64,000 nucleotides of DNA. It comes from Scleroderma bovista. Taxonomy: Eukaryota > Basidiomycota > Agaricomycetes > Boletales > Sclerodermataceae. The notes under the pieces were generated by a model. It did no database searches and was not told the origin of the DNA. It saw nothing but the letters and a program-made list of their open reading frames with translations. Of the stretch, positions 34,411-44,637 are shown piece by piece. The DNA lies in NCBI GenBank assembly GCA_037178675.1, contig JAYMGJ010000346.1, positions 1-64,000 on the forward strand, in the 5' to 3' direction. The stretch's first letter is position 1; every line of letters begins with the position of its first letter. Position numbers and translations under genes: made by a program.

Positions 34411-35056
34411 CTAGGATATCATGAACCATGTGCCACTTGCAAAACTTGCCACGGCCATGAGCACGATGCAATACCAACCAGTGGCTATCGACAATGATAC
34501 ATGGCTCGCTGCGTTAGCTGGTACGGTGTTAGTACCAACCATTGCTGCCCATGAGGAATAATCGATGATTGTTCCCGTTGTAGTTGGAGAGGGAAGGACG
34601 GTGGGTGGTACAGTAGGTGTGAATATACCCTGGACTACTGTGGGGATTCCGGCAGCGTTGGTTGTGGTATAGTAGTAAGGGGTAGGACCACCTGGCGACA
34701 CTGGTTCTTGTGGAGGTTGTTCGTTTACTCCTTGTGCCACCGATGTGGTCGCTATAGTTGTTTTTGTGGTCTGTGTATTCAAGAGCGGGTTCGAGGTACT
34801 CGAAAGCTGGAACGTGGAGCTAGACTGCTGTCAAATAGGATAGCAATGGTGAAGCTTGGACGACATACAGGATAGATGTGACACTATTTCCGAGTGCATT
34901 AGTTGTGATCAACTCAGCGACCGTTGCACCAGCACTACGCGCGATTCAGCGAGGACAATCGTTGGATCTATCGACTTACGCGTTTTCGACTGTCACGACT
35001 TGTGCGCTGGACCACACAGCGCACAGGAGAAGAGCTACTAGCTGCAATGGCCTCAT
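34411..35056 (-). CDS. Small secreted Ser/Thr-rich protein, C-terminally anchored
   Basis: It begins with a typical signal peptide (MRPLQLVALLLCAVWSSAQ). A short region GATVAELITTNALGNSVTSI follows, then a linker rich in Thr, Ser and Pro (TTKTTIATTSVAQG, PTVPPTVLPSPTTTG), suited to O-glycosylation. The C-terminus is a hydrophobic helix (ATGWYCIVLMAVASFASGTW) with only four residues after it, so a GPI anchor or tail anchor is likely. Three exons; the second acceptor may be CAGTCTAG. About 185 residues. No enzyme domain; probably a cell-wall or surface protein. It is divergent from OLA1. Confidence 0.65.
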
Positions 35057-35189
35057 CTGAGGCAGGAGGATGGAGGATGGAGAGCGCAGTAGTCCCTTAC
35101 ATAATATGCAAGTTATTCTGATCCATCGATGGCTGCGTCCATCGACTCGACCATTCTCAGCCTCGGCATTCCTTCAAGCAAAGAAGAAA

Positions 35190-36965
35190 ATGCCCCCAAA
35201 GAAGGCTGCTGCGCAAGAAAAGAAAGTCCTCCTTGGGCGTCCGAGCAATAATCTTAAGATCGGGATCGTAGGTGCGTTCGAGGATCGCACACCTGAGCCA
35301 GCCATAAAATTTATGTCCACGCACTCAGGATTACCAAACGTCGGGAAGTCCTCTTTTTTTAATGCCCTCTCCAACACCGGTGCGTTCCTCCTCTTTTTCT
35401 TTTTTCAAGGCATGGCTAAATTTTTTCGTCAGACCTGGGCAAAGCCGCAAATTTCCCATACGCGACAATAAATCCAGAAGAGGCCCGCATCCCAGTCCCC
35501 GACACTCGCTTTGACTGGCTTTGTGACCTCTACAAGCCCGTCTCTCGTGTTCCTGCCTTCCTTACCTGCATCGATATCGCCGGACTGACAGCCGTGCGTG
35601 ACTTGGTACACCCCAACCGCTCCTCGCTGAGCTCCTTGTAGGGCGCGTCGACAGGTGCTGGCCTTGGAAACGCTTTCTTATCACACGTTCGTGCCGTCGA
35701 TGGCATCTTCCAGGTCGTACGCGCATTTGATGATGCTGAAGTCATCCACGTCGAGGGCGATGTGAACCCTCTTCGCGACATGGAAATCATTCAAACCGAA
35801 TTGCGTCTCAAAGACATAGAATGGGTCGAAAAACACCTAGATGGCCTCAAGCGAACCGGAAGGTCTCTCGGTAATTCCAGTTTGGCCGACAAAGCGAGGA
35901 AAGAGGAAATTGTAAAGTGATGTTCCCTACTCCGAATGTGTCACCTCACATTTCGAGCCAGGCAACAGTAGAGAAGGTCTTGAAGACATTGAATGTAGAC
36001 GCAAAGGATGTCCGCAAGGGCGAATGGACCAACAAAGAGGCTAGTCTACTTTCATCTTCCTCACTCTATTTTTGTGATGAACAAGAGCAAGTGCTCGATC
36101 AACCCAGCTCGTTGAGGCGGGAGTAACGCCCCATTTCCAGTGAAATCATTTTTTTTTCTGATCTCATTTACATCTGCCAGCGAGAAAGCACTTGCTGACT
36201 ATAATATCAACCCACAGATCGAAGTTGTCAATGGGCTCGCTCTCTTGACCGCTAAGCCAGTTACATACCTTGTCAACTTGAGCGAGAAAGATTACACACG
36301 GAAAAAGAACAAATGGTGGGTGAATGAGTTGCCTCGAACCTGTCTGAGCACCACAGGCTCACTTCTCACTCCAGGCTACCAAAAATAAAGGCTTGGATTG
36401 ATGCCAATAATCCTGGCGATGCTCTGATACCGTTCTCTGTCTCACTCGAAGAGCGATTGTCTACACTTAGCGACGAGGAGAAAACAGAAGCTCAAAAGGA
36501 AGGTGCCCAGAGTGCCCTTGGAAAAATCACCCAAGCTGGTTATTCCAGCCTTGATGTATGTCAGCTTCCAACGCCGAGTATTATGTCTTACCAAGGTTGT
36601 TGGGTGTAGTTGATTAGGTACTTTACCTGTGGTCCTGACGAAGTTCGGGCTTGGACCATCCGGAAGGGCACCAAGGCGCCCCAAGCTGCTGGCGTCATCC
36701 AGTGCGTTGTTCCTCCTGAGATGGGGACTATTTCTAACACCGAATTTAGCTCCGATTTCGAGAATAAATTCGTTTGTGGTGAAATCATGACGCACGATGA
36801 TCTCAAGGAGTATGGGAGTGAAGCGGCTGTCAAAGCTGCTGGGAAATTGAGACAGCAGGGCAAACCCTACGAGAGTACGTTATACTCCGTCCCGTGTTTA
36901 TACGTATCCTGACCCGTCATAAAGTGCTTGACGGTGACATTGCATACTGGAAGGCAGGTGCATAA
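35190..36965 (+). CDS. OLA1: Obg-like ATPase 1 (OLA1/YchF)
   Basis: A ribosome- and proteasome-associated P-loop NTPase that prefers [15 protein letters not shown] leads into [20 protein letters not shown] (G1), [30 protein letters not shown] (G3), and VNLSEKD; NxxE instead of NKxD at G4 is the hallmark of ATP specificity. A helical hairpin follows and then the TGS domain: [32 protein letters not shown] and [20 protein letters not shown]. Introns at 35273, 35595, 35909 and others. The intron at 36040-36217 appears to use a GC donor (GAG|GCTAGT). The frame is open upstream to ATG 35070 and 35106, encoding a presequence-like extension (see finding). Confidence 0.96.
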
Positions 36966-37235
36966 AATAACTTAGAAGTCTAACAGAATAGTATGTACGA
37001 GACTAAAGTGAATGAAGTCTGTAAGCTTTTTTTCTGGAACACCGCGATACGACATGCACATACAAGAGCGGGTTCGCTGACCGTACACCAAGCACAATAT
37101 ACCTCACTAGTCACTAGTCTCCTCCCCACTAGAATCGTGTTCTGTCCCTCCAACATGACCGTTGACGCCATTCCTCTGCTCGAACGGATCGACGATAATG
37201 GACTCTAGGTAGTCGAGTGCTGCCTGCAGGGGTGT
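36966..37235. other. Convergent intergenic region with coding-like extension of pICln
   Basis: The right 129 bp (37107-37235) read on the minus strand continue the pICln frame after its TAG for 42 codons, then reach TAG 37109-37107. The left part (36966-37106) shows no feature beyond the OLA1 3' end. Confidence 0.4.
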
Positions 37236-37937
37236 CTAGTACGGTGCATAGCGACTATCGTTGACGAAATCACTGCGCACCCGCCCTACTTCACTGAGTT
37301 CTTCTCCCTCTTCTCCTGTGAATGGTTGGAAACTGCTTGCGTCAATGAAGTGCTGGTCATCGAAATCGTCATCTTCTGACACATTTGGATCTGGATGCAG
37401 TGATGCGCAGAGGGACAATGCCTCAAAGATGGGTTCCACTGAGGTGTATATTAGAAATCGGGAGTGATGGAAAGGGGGAACATACACGCATTGGGATTTT
37501 GGGGTGTGATGATAAGCTCTCGCATATCGACGGTGTCCGCATCCTCCTTTCCTCCTTCGTCGAGCTGGCAGTATATGGATGGATCCGACCCCTGGGTGCG
37601 TGATATCGCATGCAACGTGATGGATGGATAGGCGATCTGGAATCCACTGCCAGTCAACGACATGAAGACGAGTGCACTAGGAAGTGAGGGTCAATCGATG
37701 GAGCAGGTCTGTGCGTTTGTCCTCCATACCTGTCGATCACATATAGTACCCCTCTCGAGTCGTCTGCTGGAGCCAGTTGTGCGAGGGGTGGATCAAATGA
37801 AATGGAGACATTTTCTTCCTTGTGTCGAAGTACGGGCGGTATGGCACTGAAGGATTCGGGTGTCGCACCGACGAGATCCCTGTGTTCCTCTGGCGATACA
37901 AACGAGGGCACGGATGAGATGATGGTTGTGGAAACCA
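37236..37937 (-). CDS. Methylosome subunit pICln (CLNS1A-like)
   Basis: pICln binds Sm proteins and hands them to the PRMT5 methylosome during snRNP assembly. It begins MVSTTIISSVPSFVSPEEHR. The PH-like fold is spread over three exons: ENVSISFDPPL, GVLYVIDSALVFMSLTGSGF, QIAYPSITLHAISRTQGSDP, SIYCQLDEGG and MRELIITPQNPNA. The C-terminal part is acidic (SVEPIFEALSLCASLHPDPN, VSEDDDFDDQHFID, GEEGEELSEVGRVRSDF) and reaches TAG at 37236-37238 after RYAPY. The same frame then continues with coding-like sequence. The start codon is 68 bp from the divergent SH3 gene. Signals for the first intron (about 37675-37730) are normal. Confidence 0.82.
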
Positions 37938-38005
37938 TTGTACTGGATGCGATGAGAGATTGTGCGTGCGACTGCGGACAAGGACACGTCTGGTTCTCTC
38001 CTACG

Positions 38006-38748
38006 ATGGCAGTTCCCTCTGATGCGCAAGCCAAAGCGCTGCTCGCTCATGTCGCCAGCCAGATGCAGCTCAACATTGCGTTCCTCGAGTCACAGAATTA
38101 TCTTTCTGCTCAGGATGCCGCCACCATGAAGGGAATCATACAACGACTGCCGGTCGGCACGACCACGGTTGCCAAGGTCGCACCAGCCGTGGCACGAAGT
38201 GCTCAAGATGAAAAGCAGGTGCTTGCAGACCCACCGAAGGTAGCACCCGTGTATGCGCGGGCTCTGTGGGCTTACAATGAGAACAGTGCTGTATGCATGA
38301 GCCGATTCCTGCGACACAATTCTGACTGCAGACAGGACCCAAATGATCTCGCCTTTTCTGCTGGGGACATGATTGAGATAGTTGCAGAGACGAATGAGGA
38401 CTGGTGGCTAGGAAGGGCCCATGGCCGCGAAGGGCTCTTCCCTTCCAATCATGTTGAGAAGGTGCAGGATGTCGCCCTGCAAGGATCGCCTCCGCCTGCT
38501 GCGGGTGGCGTGAACTCGATCGGACTGCAGCAGAACCCGGAGAACAAGAACAAGTTCGGCAAGTATGGAAACACGGTAATTGCAGACTCGACGGTGATGC
38601 TGCCCGCTAACACACATGCAGATGGCCCATTCCGCTGCTGGGGGCCTTGGGTTTGGTGCTGGTATGCTTCTCCTTCGATGTCGAATCGCACTGATATGTT
38701 GCCCCAGGGGCTGCGATTGGCGGTGGGCTGGTGCGGGCGATATTCTAG
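38006..38748 (+). CDS. SH3 domain protein of the Lsb1/Pin3 type
   Basis: It begins MAVPSDAQAKALLAHVASQM with a helical N-terminal region (LNIAFLESQNYLSAQDAATM, MKGIIQRLP), as in yeast Lsb1/Pin3, which bind the WASP homologue Las17. The SH3 domain is YARALWAYNENSA spliced to DPNDLAFSAGDMIEIVAET, NEDWWLGRAHGREGLFPSNH and VEKV; the ALYDY, WW and PSNYV-type positions are all recognisable. The C-terminus is Gly/Ala-rich (AGGLGFGAGAAIGGGLVRAIF). Introns: 45 bp at about 38293-38337 (in frame, so it would also read through), then two near the end. About 215 residues. It probably links actin patches to Las17. Confidence 0.8.
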
Positions 38749-38874
38749 GCATAGGCTATACAGTCTTGGCTATGTCTGTGGTAGTTAGATAAAATAAAGT
38801 GTCACGTGTTCGCCTTGCGCAGCATTCACCCTTCTTCTCCCTCATCGTCGTCGTCGTCGTCGTCGTCGCCCACC

Positions 38875-40332
38875 ATGCCCCTGCTGGATGTGTTGCAGAA
38901 CACGCTGGATCGCATCCTGCCACGGCGATTCAAGAGAACGCAAGACCCGGATGTAAGTCTCCTCTTTACGTAATCGTTGGTTGTCTCCATGGACCAGTCT
39001 GGTACGCTGGTCCTCCTCCTCTTCGTCCCCCTGCTATGGGTCGTATGGCTTGCGGTCATTTTGCTCTGTCGATTCTTCGTGTCCCTCTTTCTGACTGCTT
39101 CATAGATGATCATCTCCAAACCAGCCGTCATCTTCCACACCTCGCAAATATTCTTTAACTTCCTTGCCATGGCCTGCTTCGCCAGCGTGGCCAGTTTCCA
39201 GGCCAAGTGGGGCGTCGGTCCATGTCAGTATTCTCCGTCAACTTTGTACCACATTCACACCCTTTGCCACAGCCGGTCTGTCTGGATTTGCGCTCTTTGT
39301 GTCCATCTCTGGAATATTCCTCTCCGCGTTCATGATGTTCGTACCCGTTACATACGAGAAATACGACAAGCTCGCCACACTGGCCATAGCACTCAAGGAG
39401 GTCCGCGTCGGATTCATTCTCACGGGAGTTGGTTCCACATTTAGCTTGCTCATCGCGTTCGTCTTTTCTGCAACCCTTTCCTGCCTATCAATAGCTGACC
39501 TGATGGCTATTCAGATTTGTGACAACCATTTCCGCATGGACAGAGGCAGGGTGTAAAAATGCGAAAGATGATCCCCATGCAAAAATCAGCGACGATTTTG
39601 TCGCAGGTCTACCGAGCTGGTGCAGCACCAAAAAAGCGGGCTGCATCTTCTTTTGGCTTGCGTTTGGTGGGTGTCCGTTATGACTTCTACTTGTCCATTA
39701 TCAAACTGGTCGTAGGCTTCTGGCTTGCATCCCTCATCCTCCTGATCATTGACTGGCGATCTGGCAATCTAACTCAGCGCCCACGAGACCCACCTTTCAC
39801 GCGACCCGACGTAGAAGAGGTCGAAGAGGCTGAGGAGGAAGAGGAAGAACGCAGAGCATACCGCCCAGTCGGATCAACTGCACCTCCACCGGTCACAATC
39901 ACGTCCTCCTCCATCCCACCTGTTGCTACGCGTCGATCGACTTACGACAACACACATTCCCCCTTCGATGACACGAACCGCCTCTCTGCTGTATCCGCGG
40001 CCACGACCGCGGCCGCCTCAGCAAGCACCGCCTATCCCAATACTGCTCAACGAAACAGCGGGTACAGTGGTTATGCAACTCCTCCAGCAGCAGCAGCATC
40101 CCGCCCCTCATTCGATGCATACGGCGCATTCTCAGATCCAGCACCGACTGGGTTCGGTGGGGTGTCCAGCTCATTCGCACCACCGACTATTTCGGAAGCA
40201 AATGAGCCCCGAATAAGTCGGACAATGCAATACGCTGACCCGTACGCAGCCGTGCGTGCGTCACTCACTTCTACTAATAGTAACGGGCCTTCGGGTGCAC
40301 CGCCCAGTTATACATCATATACCGGTTATTGA
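38875..40332 (+). CDS. Tetraspan membrane protein (MARVEL/SUR7-like)
   Basis: Start MPLLDVLQNTLDRILPRRFK. Four hydrophobic segments follow: VIFHTSQIFFNFLAMACFAS, GFALFVSISGIFLSAFMMFV, VGFILTGVGSTFSLLIAFV and IFFWLAFGFWLASLILLI. Between TM3 and TM4 there is a Cys-containing extracellular loop (AWTEAGCKNAKDDPH, LPSWCSTKKAGC). The cytoplasmic tail (about 200 residues) is disordered, with an acidic patch (VEEVEEAEEEEEE) and Ser/Ala/Tyr-rich repeats ending PPSYTSYTGY. Fungal proteins of this layout sit in the plasma membrane, some at eisosomes. The 5' leader carries a CGT/GTC triplet repeat at about 38847-38870. Family assignment is by topology, not by a strong motif. Confidence 0.65.
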
Positions 40333-40633
40333 CGACTGTATATACCTGCGATGTGTCAGGACTTGTGTGTTTGTCGCACTACGCTTTCTACTTGCGGATT
40401 ATTTTCTCATCGTTTGCACGGACGCTTTGACATGACTACTGTTCCAAGCGGGCGTTTCCTAGCCCGCTATGATGATATTTACCTACACCCATACCAACTT
40501 GCAAACTTAGTAGCGTTGATGTATACTAGTAGACCCTACACTATTTATCCGATTTTCCAGATACGGTATGTCCTTGTTGATCCAAGTAGAACCGTGGAAA
40601 CCGTGTGCAGTTGAATCGATCTCAAACGCGTCC
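40333..40633. other. Intergenic promoter region
   Basis: 301 bp between two plus-strand genes with no ORF or repeat of note. Confidence 0.5.
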
Positions 40634-43377
40634 ATGGCACATTCATCGCGCGATTCTGGCTCCGGTGGTTTCCTCTTCAACGTGTTCAGCTTCGTGTCCA
40701 AGGAGATCGAGTCGTTTGTCGTAAATGCCACGGGTGGCCAGGTGGGTCGTGCTTCCCATCCAAACTCACCAAACCCAAACACCATCCGTAGGCGAATACC
40801 GCATCTGGATCCACCAAACCCGTGAGGAAGAGGAGAAAGAGGCTCGAGCGGGGCGTCAGAGAGACACATCCAACCGAGGACGATGCTCGTCAGAGTCTGA
40901 AGAGATGTCGGGGCCGAGAGCGTGCACGAAACAGCAAAATCGATAGCAGTCGAACCAAATCTCGTTCCAAGTCGACAGATGCCTCGAAAAGATACCATCG
41001 CACCAAACCAATACCCCCGACATATGTTGAGAATGCAGATGCAGGTAGGTCAAGTGTGCCGTTCGCTTCTCGCCGGGTTGTTGAACTCGACTTCGCAGAG
41101 CTTTCTGCCAGCGACCGCTCTCGATCTCCTCCATCCTCGCAGCAGCATACGCTGAAAAAGAAGCCCTCCATAACAATGCCTGGCTCCCTCTTCCCTCGCT
41201 CATCCTCTCTCGAACCAGACACTCGCGACAACTGTCTCCTCGCGAGCCCGCTAGCTGGGCCGAGCGGCATGGCCAACGGAGCCAGCAGCACCAGCCAATC
41301 TCATTCCAACCAAACTGACCCATCTTCTATCGATACCTTCGTGTCTCCTTGGCGCACTCGACCTGTATCTTCCGTACACGACGCCATTCAGCGCTTCAAC
41401 ATCACTGCCGGCGAAGAAGCCGACTTCTCCCTCCGACTACCCACCCCACACTCGTCTCCTGCTAAACCAAGTGCGAACCCACCGTCCGGCGCTGATACGT
41501 CCCTCCAACTGGCTTCCGATTTTGTCAAGCCCTCGAGTTCCGCCAAGGGCAAGGAGCGCATGCAAGACGATGATTTACTATACATCCTTGGTGACGTTCC
41601 CAACGCTGATACTCGAATTCAAGCCAAGGAGCGCGAACTTGTCGCTGCGAGAGAAGAACATAAACGCCAGAGATTAGCTAGTGGAGGCCACAGCATTGGC
41701 ACCTCGGATGAGCGCGAACGCGAACGGGACAAGGAGCGCATCCGGATGCTCGAGGAGGAAGTAAGACAACTACGGGAAGAGGTATCCATCTATCTGTGGT
41801 CTTGTACATGCTGTCCACTGACTCGCATTTTCCTCCCTATAGCTCTCCAGAAGTCGGCGTCGATCACCTGGCGCGCCGCCGCCACCACCGCCACCGCCGC
41901 CTATCCCGCCACCACTTCCCATCCGCATAGACACCTCATCGTCTTCGTCCGATCAGAGTACCCTGTTTGCGAGCGCCCGTGCCGCCCTTCGCCACACGTC
42001 TCCGCCTCAAGAGGCCCCTATCATTGCTGGGACACTCAATCGGTCGAGAATGAAGAGGCAGGGCCAGCCTACTTTCAACGTACCATCGGAAAAAATGGCA
42101 GCGTTCCTCAACGAAATCAAGACGGTCCGACTGAGGAAGGTTGGCGAGGGTGGTGGAACTGGAACTGCCGCGGATGTGCGTCCGGCGGAGCCTTCCAATC
42201 TAAGTAAGAGCACGAGCGCACTCAGTTGGGCATCGGGGCCCATCCGGCCAGAGGTCTCGCGTCGACAATCACTAGTGAACCTTGCACGGACGGATTCTGC
42301 TTCGTCATCAGCAAAGGAGACCCTCGTGAGAGCAGGACAGAAACGCAAGGCAGATGCCATGGGAATTGACGAACTGGTTACGTCACGTACGTCATCTATC
42401 CCATTTTTCTGGCGATGTGCTCACCTGATATGCCATCGACAGATGTGGCCAAGCGTCAGTTGACACAGGTTTCGACTGGTGGTTCCTCGTCTTCTGGAAG
42501 CAGCAGTTCGCAATCTGCACCGACCTCCAAGTCAGGTCAAGCTTCGTTGGAGAGCAGCAAACGGCCCTGGTCTTCTCAGTCCACCAACGAAACAGACATC
42601 ACTACGCCATCGCTGTGCTCTGATAACGAACGTGATGGTGACGGTAGCTTGGAGGATCAAGTACCTTCGACGCCTCCCGGCCCTCGATCTACTCACCCCG
42701 AGCGGAGGCCGGATATACGTGAACCAGAAGTCATCGGTGTCGATATGGAGTCTGATATTGTTGGTGGCAATACTCGGCCGCAGTTGATCAGAACTGGCTC
42801 TCCCCGAATACCAAGGACTCTTGATATGTTTGAAAAGCGCCCTCCGATGTCTCCAATCCCTCATCCAACTCCGCGGAAGCCGACAGCCCCCTCGCGCGCC
42901 CGCCGTATCTCAACTCCCAAGCCGAAATATATCCCTCCCGACTCGGACTCGGACAATGGCACCAATAGAGCGGAGACTCCCTTTCTCTCCCTTATCCCTG
43001 GACCACGAAGCAACAAGTCCACGTTGTCTGGCAAGGGTCGGCCACCTGGAGCACAGAACGGATCTTCCTCAAGGCGCGCATCTAAGAATGGCCATCGAAG
43101 CCTGGAAGAAGAGCTGCGGAGTGCTGGAGCGCATGCTTCTGGAGACGGTCTTGTGGAGGACGATTTGTTCGTGGGCACAGGGACAAGGAGTCAGCGGAGG
43201 GGATTCCTGGCCCGTGGTGGGGCTGGTGGATCACCCGTGCTCATGGGAGTGGGTTATGTCCGCGATGCACAGGTGAGTGATGGAGAGGTGCGGAATAAGG
43301 AGAGTACCCGCAGAATACACAAGTCTGCCAGTCAGGGGTCGCTGATCCCTCGACTAGGAGGCAAATCATGCTCATAG
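40634..43377 (+). CDS. Disordered polyproline protein with WH2-like motif
   Basis: Start MAHSSRDSGSGGFLFNVFSF, then SKEIESFVVNATGGQ spliced (intron about 40743-40793) to a basic region (RKRRKRLERG). Most of the roughly 850 residues are Ser/Pro-rich and disordered. A coiled coil of Glu/Arg (ERERERDKERIRMLEEEV) precedes a polyproline run (GAPPPPPPPPIPPPLPIR). Shortly after comes SEKMAAFLNEIKTVRLRKVG, which has the spacing of a WH2 actin-binding motif (amphipathic helix, then LRKV). Polyproline next to WH2 is the arrangement of verprolin/WIP and WASP-like proteins, so an actin role is plausible, but no EVH1, CRIB or CA segment is visible. Further introns near 41780 and 42385. Confidence 0.55.
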
Positions 43378-43475
43378 CCGTGTTATCTTTCGCTACTTTA
43401 TATTTATCCGTATTTCATTCGTGTACGCGGAATCTGTGTGCTGGTCTATGAGCCCTGGTGCACTCTTTGTTCTAC

Positions 43476-44476
43476 ATGATGTCTAGCATTGAAACGCTTT
43501 CCGATAAGAGCAGGCTCTGTGTGGAGCGACTTGTTCGTGTGGGCAACGAATTCGAAAAACCAGATCTGTGGGTGTTGATGCAATGCAAATGGGTTCTATC
43601 CAATAGACTATTGAACAGGTCCGACCAGCCAAGGGAGAAACTCGCAGCGGTGCTCGTCTTGCTCTACGAACAAGCCGGGGAACTGAGAGTTGTGCTTACA
43701 ACCCGCTCCAAGCTCCTCCGTGCGCACCCGGGAGAGACATCGTTCCCAGGCGGCAAGGTAGACGAGAGCGATCCCAGTCTCACACACACCGCGGTAAGTA
43801 TGGCATGCTCCTCTTGTCTGTTATCCCGTGCTCGAATGTGCAGGACAGCTGAGAGAAGCCCACGAAGAGGTTGGCCTTGCGCTCGACTGCCCCGATGTCC
43901 AGACAGTCTGTGTGCTGCGTCCGTTTCTGTCCGCTTCCCAGCTGCTGGTGACACCCGTTGTTGCACTGCTGACGGATCTGGGTGTGCTGGCGACCCTGCG
44001 GCCATGTGCTGGAGAAGTGGACCAGATATTCAGCCATCCCCTCGAGGCAATTCTGGACCCATCGTTATTGGCAGACAAGGAGCCGCTGGTTCCCAAGGGA
44101 AGCGAGCACTGGCCATACCAGCAGGATCTTTACGTGAGTATTATGCAGCCCACTTGGTGATGGCCGGATTCTCAAGCCTGGCAGCAGCACGCGAGCGATG
44201 TGATGGTGGAAGGACTTGACAACTTTGTGTACCGGATGCACCGGTTTCGGTCTTGTGCGTCCCCCATCAAGGGTCTCACTGCCGACATCCTGGTAAGTGC
44301 GTCTCTCGTCGAGAGTTGAACAAGGCTGGATGTGTTGTGTTGGGCAGATCCATGTCGCAGAACTCGCGTATGAGAGGGAGACGGCATACGAGGTGTGTGC
44401 ACCGGGCCAGGCTGGCGCTGCTGAGGCCCTCGTCCGCCTCCGGATGGCACAGTACAGTACAGTTACCTCATCGTAG
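43476..44476 (+). CDS. PCD1: Nudix hydrolase, CoA diphosphatase type
   Basis: The protein resembles Pcd1, which hydrolyses CoA and oxidised CoA to 3',5'-ADP and phosphopantetheine in peroxisomes. Start MMSSIETLSDKSRLCVERLV. After an intron comes EKLAAVLVLLYEQAGELRVV and LTTRSKLLRAHPGETSFPGG. The Nudix box is GGKVDESDPSLTHTA spliced to LREAHEEVGL; the Asp in place of the usual first Glu and the LLR..H.G...FPGGK block are typical of the CoA branch. The end is VYRMHRFRSCASPIKGLTAD and ILIHVAELAYE. The exon border at 44150-44180 is uncertain. No obvious C-terminal PTS1 (it ends TSS). Confidence 0.82.
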
Positions 44477-44637
44477 AGTAGTTCGACGTTCGGTAGCGAG
44501 CCAGGTGTTTTCCGCATTGCCTGCACGTGCCAGACTGAATATCAGGCGCCGCGTCTGTTGATGAGCGACCGTCGAGCAGATACCCTTTGACTCCCAAGTA
44601 CATATCGCCTGGCGCGCACGGACGAGAGACCCCAGAG

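Noticed and set aside
38845..38872. CGT/GTC triplet repeat as a functional element
   Set aside because: A short microsatellite in the 5' leader; no evidence beyond low complexity.
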